The notes under the pieces were generated by a model. It was not told the origin of the DNA. It saw only the letters and a program-made list of their open reading frames with translations, and did not search any database. Made by a program: the position numbers and the translations under genes. From Candidatus Hydrogenedentota bacterium (GTDB taxonomy: Bacteria > Hydrogenedentota > Hydrogenedentia > Hydrogenedentales > SLHB01): DNA of 15,586 nt. The stretch is from assembly GCA_003557825.1 (NCBI GenBank), contig PWNM01000396.1:1-15586 (forward strand). Reading direction: 5' to 3'. Of this stretch, positions 8,801 to 14,051 are shown one piece after another. The first letter of the stretch is position 1, and every line of letters begins with the position of its first letter.

Positions 8801-9078
8801 TCGTTGCTAAGCACCGCCTCGAAGGCGCCGGTCTTTTCGCCCATCATCTCAAACATTTTCGCACCAAGCGGGATGGCCCCGTGGTAAAACCCACGGGTAA
8901 GGCTGAACACCAACACCCGACGCGGTTCCGCCGGCTCGACGCGGGGTTCATCGGGAATGGCTTCCCTGACGTTTTCGACAAATTCCGGATTGGGTTCCTG
9001 CAGTTCCATGGCCGGAGCCGCAAGGCTTGCTACGAGCAAGACGCTCAGGATAACCAGTAGTCGCGTGGATTGTCGCAT
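5872..9078 (-). CDS. Secreted ThuA-domain protein with HEAT repeats and C-terminal F5/8 type C (discoidin-like) domain
   Basis: The 1068-residue product starts with a signal peptide (RLLVILSVLLVASLA, likely cleaved near APA at residues 21-23). A ThuA-like domain at about 53-300 shows RRVLVFSLTRGFYHG, GGGLVGVHAATDT, GGYFHGHPW and YCSLGHNEHVF, a glutamine-amidotransferase-like fold that usually lacks the amidotransferase triad. Residues about 335-935 form a long acidic alpha-helical solenoid of HEAT-like repeats, roughly a dozen or more. A discoidin-like carbohydrate-binding domain closes the protein at about 945-1068 (NAVDGDRGSRWTTGE, WFQIDLGWE). The ATG at 9078 is chosen over a GTG at 9123 because it directly precedes the signal peptide and has GAGAGG at 9088-9093. 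It lies 25 nt after the oxidoreductase gene, probably in the same operon. Such ThuA fusions are frequent in PVC bacteria; the substrate is unknown. Confidence 0.88.
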   Translation of the reverse strand: MRQSTRLLVILSVLLVASLAAPAMELQEPNPEFVENVREAIPDEPRVEPAEPRRVLVFSLTRGFYHGAIPLGAKMFEMMGEKTGAFEAVLSNDIAMFEPENLAQFDAVIMNNTTGEVFTHPNLDELDEGERQEALEREARLKESFLDFVRNGGGLVGVHAATDTLYQWEEYGEMIGGYFHGHPWNADDTVHIKIDDPAHPLVAAFEGQTFAITDEIYQFREPYSRENLRVLMSLDTDLTDMTKNGIHRTDDDFAISWVRSYGEGRVFYCSLGHNEHVFWTPNVVQHYLDGVQFAVGDLEADTTPSAALSDEYIEESRAVGREMKLDGVFEALAGFEFGDDSAPLQALEQLAMDSHGDADMRAELEKRFLAVLEGPQVPFDAALFACRQLYIIGTEASVPVLAGLLHDEQTAHPARYALERLPESDAVDRALRETLDATEGRARLGIIASIGERRDHQAIGVLTNLLADDDAATAKAAAVALGKIGGSEARDALSVAKPEASRAVRRAIDEGLLYCAEGFAQAGDEAQAVTLYEALYGPFELPSTRAAALVGLAAVQGEAAVPYIREALHHDQVIVRTAAAEVARTLDAPEALLAGIHDMEPDVQALLIHAMADRVEVEALGTIRDLFEQSDDEEVRVAALNAIGVLGTVPDVPLLARAAAEGSGAEVDAARRALYGLRGNDVDFAIVRQLDDASSAERVELVRSLGQRHATLLTPTLIELAEDDDTDVRIEAFRALTDLATAEDAAAITHLMLTETDDAVRTEAENVLVAISRQPDQHETIVEALIDAYPDSEDNPEGRAAIVQVLGELGDDAALDVLRAALDDPNEKVSETAIRALANWPTPAPLDDLYALAQEAPSRPLRIVALRSYLRLLEQPSDRDSVETVQLYEQGLALAEGDQEKRLALSGLAQVPHPAALEVMEQYVDDPDLGEHAQQLVEQMKSQPIAVTASRNADAAENAVDGDRGSRWTTGETQRPGQWFQIDLGWERAVQQLVLDSAGSGGDYPRGYEVYVTNSLDDLGEPVAEGDGDSARITLDLGGAQGRFIRIVQTSEHGGLWWSIHELELEFE

Positions 9079-9103
9079 GATTCGATTCCTCTCGTTCATT
9101 TGG

Positions 9104-10420
9104 CTATAGCCGCCACGGTTCACGCATGGGGCGGTGTAGGAGCCGGTTGGCTTCGTCGTCGTTCACAAACCGTTCGACCTCAGGATCCCAGTAGAGGGAT
9201 CGGTTCAGCCAGTAGGCAATGTTGCCAATGTGGCAGAGATTCACAGACCGGCTGCCAATCGATACGTCGCAGAGAGGCCGGTTGCGGGTGCGGATACAGT
9301 TAAGCCAGTCCTGCATATGACCAGGGCTGTTGTAGAGGCGTATTTCATTCGGACCGATGGGCTCGTCCAACAGGTGCGCCGGATCGGTTCCGATATGTCC
9401 CCGGGATACATATACATTGCCGTATTCGCCGATAAAGGTGACGTTATGGCCGTGTTGACCGGAGCGGTACATGGGTATGCCATTGGCATATACATAGGTC
9501 AGGTGGGGGCGGTCACCGCCGGGAGGATGAACCTCAACCGGGCCGGTATGGTCCATCCCAAGTGCCCATTGGGCAATATCAAAGTGATGCGTACCGAAAT
9601 CCGTCATCGAACCGCCGGCATAGTCCCGATAGGCTCTAAAATTGGGCCAGCCCGGATAATCCATGTCGGGGGCGATGTCGGAATGGTAGGGCCGCCATGG
9701 GGCCGGTCCGAGCCACATATCCCAGTCCAGTCCTTCCGGCGTGGGCTCGGCAGGCAGGAAACACTCTCGTGGAGGGCCACCGACGTTGACATGCACCTCT
9801 TTCACCTTGCCGATGCGACCGTTGCGCACCAACTCGCAGGCGGTGCGAAACTCACGGCCTGACCGTTGCTGACTGCCCGTCTGAAAGACGCGGCCATAGC
9901 GACGGGTTTCCTCGACGAGTTTTTTGCTTTCCTCGATGGTCAGGGTGAGGGGCTTTTCGCAATAGACATCCTTGCCTGTCCGGATGGCCGCCAGGGCATT
10001 TAGGGCATGCCAGTGGTCCGGTGTCGAGATCACGACCGCATCGATGTCGGTCCGTGCCGTAAGGTCGCGAAAATCGCCATAGGCATCGCATCCGGTATAG
10101 GATCCGTTGTCGTACCGTTGGGCGTAGACCTCCTCGACCCGCGCCTTATGTACCCCGAGTCGCACGGCCTCGCAATCGCATAACGCAGCCACATGTACAT
10201 CGTCGCGCCCCAGCAATGCGTTCAGATGGCCCCCCATCATCTTACCCATACCAATCATACCGACGCTGAGGCGGTTGTTTGCGCCCCACGCAGATGCTGG
10301 AATGATGGTGGGAACCGTCATGGCTGCTATTGACGCCGCCATGGTACGTCCCAAAAACTGTCGTCTACTGAGCCCCGGTCTGCGGGATGCGTCCCGAGGC
10401 GTATCTGCAATATTGGACAT
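9104..10420 (-). CDS. Tat-exported Gfo/Idh/MocA family oxidoreductase
   Basis: This is a probable NAD(P)-dependent sugar or glycoside oxidoreductase of 438 aa. The N-terminus carries a twin-arginine signal (SRRQFLGR, arginines 19-20) followed by a hydrophobic stretch ending PASAWGA, so it is likely exported folded with its cofactor. The Rossmann segment is LSVGMIGMGKMM at about 51-62, and the family motif EKP is at 155-157 (VYCEKPLTL). The C-terminal part shows GGSMTDFGTHHFDIAQWALGM, typical of the substrate-binding half. The ATG at 10420 has a strong GGAGG (10428-10432) 7 nt upstream; an earlier in-frame start at 10462 lacks one. It heads a two-gene block with the ThuA protein. The substrate cannot be told from sequence; the family includes enzymes acting on glucosides, inositol and 3-keto sugars. 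Confidence 0.9.
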   Translation of the reverse strand: MSNIADTPRDASRRPGLSRRQFLGRTMAASIAAMTVPTIIPASAWGANNRLSVGMIGMGKMMGGHLNALLGRDDVHVAALCDCEAVRLGVHKARVEEVYAQRYDNGSYTGCDAYGDFRDLTARTDIDAVVISTPDHWHALNALAAIRTGKDVYCEKPLTLTIEESKKLVEETRRYGRVFQTGSQQRSGREFRTACELVRNGRIGKVKEVHVNVGGPPRECFLPAEPTPEGLDWDMWLGPAPWRPYHSDIAPDMDYPGWPNFRAYRDYAGGSMTDFGTHHFDIAQWALGMDHTGPVEVHPPGGDRPHLTYVYANGIPMYRSGQHGHNVTFIGEYGNVYVSRGHIGTDPAHLLDEPIGPNEIRLYNSPGHMQDWLNCIRTRNRPLCDVSIGSRSVNLCHIGNIAYWLNRSLYWDPEVERFVNDDEANRLLHRPMREPWRL

Positions 10421-10582
10421 ATGCCGTCCTCCAACCTGGTTTTCGTTCTCCCTTGGACACAACGTCCTACTCTACCGAATACGGTCCGGGCACGCAAGCT
10501 CCGAGACGCCCGAAATGTTGCGGCGCCGATTGCGCCCGAAGTAGAGTAATGTCCCATTCTACTCAGGAGGTTCCCTTAACCC
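10421..10582. promoter_or_regulatory. Divergent intergenic region with small inverted repeats
   Basis: This 162-bp region must hold the promoters of the oxidoreductase operon (-) and the glycosyltransferase gene (+). No consensus -35/-10 pair stands out. An 8-bp inverted repeat is visible: TACTCTAC at 10468-10475 and GTAGAGTA at 10541-10548. A related imperfect palindrome covers about 10541-10564. These could be an operator for a shared regulator, but this is a guess from symmetry only. Confidence 0.35.
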
Positions 10583-11668
10583 ATGCGCATCGGGTTGGAC
10601 GCACACGCCCTTGGGACCCAGGCCGGGGGCAACGAGACCTTTATTCGCCACCTGCTCGATGGGCTACGCGAGGTGGCCCCAGAGACGGATCTGGTCGCCT
10701 ATGTGCATGGAGAACCGGACACAGCGGGCTTCCCGGCCTATCAACTACCGATGCGGGCTTCGTGGCTGCGCGTTCCCGTTGGACTACCCCGGGCCGTTCA
10801 TGCAACGGAAGCCGATTTGCTCCATGTCCAGTACATTGCGCCGCCTGCTTTTCGAAAACCCTTTGTCGTCACGCTCCATGACATGGTCTGGCGGCGTTTT
10901 CCGGAAACCTTGCCCAGGACGACCCGGTTCCGCCTGGCCGCCTTGGTCCCCCATTCGCTACGCCGGGCGAGCCGGGTGTTTGTCGTGAGCGAGGCCATGA
11001 AGTCGGAAGCGATGCGGCTCTATGGCGTTCCCGAGGAGCGCATCGATGTCGTCCCAAATGCCGTGGACCCCGCCTTTCGCCGAATTACCGCCCCGGACAT
11101 GCTTGCCGCCGTGAAAATGCATTACGGTCTGCCTGAGCGGTATATCGCCTACCTGGGCGCGCTGCAACCCCGGAAGAACGTGGATCGATTGGCCGAGGCT
11201 GTGGTCCGGCTCCGATCGCGAGGCTTTCCTCATGGTCTGGTCATCATCGGACCCGAGGGGTGGCAGGGCAAGGCCTTGCGCGAACGGATCGCCGAGGCCG
11301 GGTTGAACGAGGCGTTGCGGTTCACCGGTTATGTCCCCCCTGATGATTTGCCCGCACTATTGTCCGCTGCGGATGCCTTCGCCTATGTTTCCCTCTACGA
11401 GGGATTCGGCATTCCCGTGGCCGAGGCCTTGGCGTGCGGCGTTCCGACGGTGATCTCAACCGATCCGGCCCTGCAGGAAGTGGCGGGGGACGCGGCGGTA
11501 CCATGCGATCCGTTGGATAGCGACTCCATCGCCGCAGCCCTTGAACAAGTCCTAACCGATGACGAACTACGTCGTCGTCTCGAAGGAGCCGGTCCTGCCC
11601 AAGTTGCGGGTTTTACCCCTGCCGCCACTGCCCGGGCGGCGCTGGCCGGCTATCGCAAGGCCCTGTAA
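10583..11668 (+). CDS. GT4-type glycosyltransferase
   Basis: This is a 361-residue cytoplasmic glycosyltransferase with the two-Rossmann GT-B layout of family GT4. The N-terminal acceptor half begins MRIGLDAHALGTQAGGNETF and contains HVQYIAPPAF and VVTLHDMVWRRFPE. The C-terminal donor half holds YLGALQPRKNV and the family EX7E motif, with E273 and E281 in EGFGIPVAEAL, which binds the nucleotide-sugar phosphates and ribose. The protein therefore probably transfers a sugar from a nucleotide donor to a glycan or lipid acceptor, perhaps in surface polysaccharide synthesis. Donor and acceptor cannot be assigned, and no other glycan genes surround it. AGGAGG at 10565-10570 lies 12 nt before the ATG, a rather long spacer. 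It is divergent from the oxidoreductase gene and convergent with the TIM-barrel gene. Confidence 0.9.
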   Translation: MRIGLDAHALGTQAGGNETFIRHLLDGLREVAPETDLVAYVHGEPDTAGFPAYQLPMRASWLRVPVGLPRAVHATEADLLHVQYIAPPAFRKPFVVTLHDMVWRRFPETLPRTTRFRLAALVPHSLRRASRVFVVSEAMKSEAMRLYGVPEERIDVVPNAVDPAFRRITAPDMLAAVKMHYGLPERYIAYLGALQPRKNVDRLAEAVVRLRSRGFPHGLVIIGPEGWQGKALRERIAEAGLNEALRFTGYVPPDDLPALLSAADAFAYVSLYEGFGIPVAEALACGVPTVISTDPALQEVAGDAAVPCDPLDSDSIAAALEQVLTDDELRRRLEGAGPAQVAGFTPAATARAALAGYRKAL

Positions 11669-11669
11669 T

Positions 11670-11697
11670 ACCGGTCAAACTGGATTATTGGACCGGT
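11670..11697. terminator. Short inverted repeat at convergent gene ends
   Basis: ACCGGTC at 11670-11676 and GACCGGT at 11691-11697 form a perfect 7-bp inverted repeat around a 14-nt loop. It sits where the glycosyltransferase and TIM-barrel genes converge and overlaps the last codons of the latter. It has no T-run, so a terminator role is only tentative. Confidence 0.3.
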
Positions 11698-12497
11698 GAG
11701 ATGCCGAGGTAGGCGAGGCTGCCGGGGATGTCATGACCCGTTTCGAGGGTGTAGGTCGCGTCGGGAGCTATCCTATCGAGTAACCGGAGGGCTCTCGGCA
11801 GGTCGAGGGTCCCCATGCCAAGGGGAAGGTGATCGTCGAATTCGCCGTAGGAGTCGTTCATGTGGACATGGGCGATGAAAGGTCCGAGAGCGGCTATCCA
11901 ATCTTCCAGAGGGCACGGTGAGAACAGCTCGGAATGGGCAATGTCGAAGCAGATCCGAAAATCGGGCGTGTCGAGCGCTTCGGCAAGCCGGGCCATGGGC
12001 TCGGGGGTCTGGTCGAACATATTTTCTATGTAGACGCGCAGTCCCCGTTCGCGGGCTTCTTCGAGGAGCGCCGGCCAGACGATCAAATTTTCCTGATGAT
12101 AGACTTGGGGGTATTGCCGCACCTTGATGGCCGGATTGTACTGCGAGTGAAAGACGATGTATTGGGCCCCGAGTGCCGCGGCGATGTCCATGGATTCAAC
12201 GTACCGCTGTTGGGCGACGATACGGATGGCGGGGTCGGGACTGAACGGACAGGTGTCGATGAAGGCCCCGTGACACCCGATGGGACCGACGATTGTCTCG
12301 ACTTGTTTTTGCATGGCTTCGAGAGGTTGCCGGTAGTCGGTGGCCAGGGTCGCCGGAAACGAAAAGCATTGGATTTCGGCTCCGAGACCGAACTGCTTGG
12401 CGGCGGCCAGTTCGATATCGGGTTGGTGGGCCACGGCCATGAGCAGCCGTTCCCGAGGCAGCAGCGCGGGGGACTCGGCCCTACTCGTGGCGGTCAT
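11685..12497 (-). CDS. Sugar phosphate isomerase/epimerase-like TIM barrel protein
   Basis: The 270-residue product belongs to the xylose isomerase-like / AP endonuclease 2 TIM-barrel superfamily. Likely metal ligands and catalytic residues are visible at strand ends: H117 (YIVFHSQYN), E158 (VYIENM), D185 and H188 (CFDIAHSE), H212 (HVHMND) and E252 (TLETGHD). No signal peptide is present, so the protein is cytoplasmic. Members of this fold isomerise or epimerise sugars, act on inositol derivatives, or cleave DNA; the single glutamate set and lack of endonuclease IV-specific motifs favour a sugar substrate. The start overlaps mltG by 17 nt with only a weak ribosome binding site, suggesting coupling. 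A second in-frame ATG at 12440 is possible. It is probably co-transcribed with alaS-ruvX-mltG without an obvious functional link. Confidence 0.82.
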   Translation of the reverse strand: MTATSRAESPALLPRERLLMAVAHQPDIELAAAKQFGLGAEIQCFSFPATLATDYRQPLEAMQKQVETIVGPIGCHGAFIDTCPFSPDPAIRIVAQQRYVESMDIAAALGAQYIVFHSQYNPAIKVRQYPQVYHQENLIVWPALLEEARERGLRVYIENMFDQTPEPMARLAEALDTPDFRICFDIAHSELFSPCPLEDWIAALGPFIAHVHMNDSYGEFDDHLPLGMGTLDLPRALRLLDRIAPDATYTLETGHDIPGSLAYLGISPVQ

Positions 12498-13608
12498 TTT
12501 CTGCGGCCTGTTGTTGGGCTCGGCGTTGGGGAGCGATCTCGCGACGGAACCGCGCCACAGCCCGATTGTGTTCGGCTAGGGTTCGGCTGAACGTATGGGT
12601 ACGACCGTCGGCGTTTGAGACAAAATACAGGTATTCCGCGTCCGCCGGTTGAAAAGCCGCCCGCAACGCCTCGGCTCCCGGCGCGGCGATGGGTCCCGGC
12701 GGCAGCCCCCGGTTGCGGTAGGTATTATAGGGCGAATCCACCTCCTTGTCGGCGTTCAGCATGCGCTGGCCGTACTTGTTCAGAGCAAACTGAAGGGTCG
12801 AGTCCATGTCGAGGGTCATGTTGCGTTCGAGCCGGTTGTGGATAACCGCCGACACCAACGGACGTTCTTCGGACACGCGGGATTCCCGCTCGATGAGCGA
12901 GGCGATGGTGACCAATTCGAGCATATCGAGTCCCGGTGGCGTAGGCGCCTCCTGTTGGATACCGGTATAGACCCGCTGAAAGTGATTGAACATGCGCTCG
13001 ACTACCTCATGTTCGGTGGGTTTGTCCGCAAAAAAGAACGTATCGGGCATTAGGAACCCTTCGAGATTGGGTACGTCGATACCGAGCCGGTTGATCAACT
13101 CAGGGCACGATGCCGCTTCGAGAAAGGCTTCGGGGTCGTCGAATCGGGCCGCCATCTGTTCGAGATTGAGCCCTTCCGGTATGGATACCCGTCGGTCGTC
13201 CGGCACTTCCGAGGGATCGAAACCCACATTGGGTCCTTGATCGAGCCACTCGAGCAGTTCGAGGGGCGAAAGTCCTTTGGGAAGATCATATCGTCCGTGC
13301 TTGATGGTGCGGCCTTCGGAATCGAGGCGGGTGGCCAGCCGGAAGAACAGCTCGTGTTCAACAAGCCCCGCATCGGCAAGGATGCGTCCGGCCTGGTCGC
13401 CCGTAGCCCCTTCGGGAATCTCGACGCGGATGGGCTGCCCCGCTACGCCCGGCCGGGTGACGTGGTCGTAGATGAGGTAGCCCGCCACGGCTGCGGCCCC
13501 TGCCGCCAGCACGACCAATACCGTACCCAGAAAGCATATTCGCACCAACCACCCGAGCCATGATCGGCGTCGCCGTGGGGCGGATTCCTCTGGGCCAGGT
13601 CCGGTCAT
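12481..13608 (-). CDS. mltG: MltG, endolytic murein transglycosylase (YceG-like)
   Basis: MltG is an inner-membrane lytic transglycosylase that cuts nascent peptidoglycan strands and is thought to set glycan length. The protein (375 aa) has a short basic N-terminus, one membrane segment at about 18-46, a LysM-like part, and the YceG catalytic domain. The catalytic glutamate is E240 in IASLIERES, followed by EERPLVSAVIHNRL. Further family segments are NLEGFLMPDT, MDSTLQFAL, YNTYRNRGLPPGPI and EYLYFVSNADGRTHTFSRT. Length and motifs are normal. The ATG at 13608 overlaps the ruvX stop as ATGA, and the 3' end overlaps the TIM-barrel gene. Its position after ruvX matches an order known from Bacillus-type genomes. 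Confidence 0.95.
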   Translation of the reverse strand: MTGPGPEESAPRRRRSWLGWLVRICFLGTVLVVLAAGAAAVAGYLIYDHVTRPGVAGQPIRVEIPEGATGDQAGRILADAGLVEHELFFRLATRLDSEGRTIKHGRYDLPKGLSPLELLEWLDQGPNVGFDPSEVPDDRRVSIPEGLNLEQMAARFDDPEAFLEAASCPELINRLGIDVPNLEGFLMPDTFFFADKPTEHEVVERMFNHFQRVYTGIQQEAPTPPGLDMLELVTIASLIERESRVSEERPLVSAVIHNRLERNMTLDMDSTLQFALNKYGQRMLNADKEVDSPYNTYRNRGLPPGPIAAPGAEALRAAFQPADAEYLYFVSNADGRTHTFSRTLAEHNRAVARFRREIAPQRRAQQQAAENDRHE

Positions 13609-14051
13609 GACGTTGCGCGTTTCCTTTCGGCAGCCCGGCGGTCCAGGTAGACGCTCAAGATTTGCTGGGCCGCCAACTGGTCCACCATTTGTTTGCGTTT
13701 TTTGGCGCGAACGCCGGCCTCGGCCATCCCCCGCTCGACCTGAGTCGAGGTAAACCGTTCGTCCTGGGTGACGATCTCCACCGATACGGTTTCGCGCAAT
13801 TGCTTGATAAAAGCAAGCACTTTCTCGGCCTGCGGACCTACCTTGCCGTGTTGGTTGAGGGGCAACCCCGCGACGATGCAGACCGGCTTCAGTTCGTCCA
13901 CAAGGGCACGAACGCCTTCCACGCCCTCTTCAATGGTTTCATGATGAATCGTACCACGGGGCTGGGCGGTAATGCCCAGGGGATCGCTGACCGCCACGCC
14001 CGTGCGCCGCTCGCCAACATCGAGCCCGATGACACGTCCTTCGCCGATCAT
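13605..14051 (-). CDS. ruvX: RuvX/YqgF, putative Holliday junction resolvase-like nuclease
   Basis: This is a 148-residue RNase H-fold protein of the YqgF/RuvX family. Homologs have been linked to 16S rRNA 5'-end maturation and to Holliday junction cleavage, so the in vivo role is not settled. The first strand carries the conserved aspartate D11 in VIGLDVGERRTGVAVSDP. The family segments IVAGLPLNQHGK and VTQDERFTSTQVE follow, and the last helix has an acidic residue in MVDQLAAQQIL. Length is typical (about 140). It overlaps alaS and mltG by 4 nt each (ATGA), so the three genes are very likely translated as a coupled set. Confidence 0.95.
   Translation of the reverse strand: MIGEGRVIGLDVGERRTGVAVSDPLGITAQPRGTIHHETIEEGVEGVRALVDELKPVCIVAGLPLNQHGKVGPQAEKVLAFIKQLRETVSVEIVTQDERFTSTQVERGMAEAGVRAKKRKQMVDQLAAQQILSVYLDRRAAERKRATS

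Noticed and set aside
9079..9123. GTG start for the ThuA-family gene overlapping the oxidoreductase gene
   Set aside because: It would put 15 polar residues ahead of the signal peptide; the ATG at 9078 has its own ribosome binding site.
9230..9862. 210-codon + strand open frame opposite the oxidoreductase gene
   Set aside because: The oxidoreductase on the - strand has a Tat signal, Rossmann motif and EKP motif; the antisense frame has none.
10421..10462. Upstream start for the oxidoreductase
   Set aside because: The strong GGAGG at 10428-10432 lies inside this extension and is ideally placed for the ATG at 10420.
10518..10547. Possible -35/-10 pair (TTGCGG and TAGAGT with 18-nt spacer) for the glycosyltransferase
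   Set aside because: The match to consensus is weak and could be chance in a GC-rich region.
11934..12590. 218-codon + strand open frame opposite the TIM-barrel gene
   Set aside because: The - strand product has convincing metal-ligand motifs and the antisense product resembles nothing.
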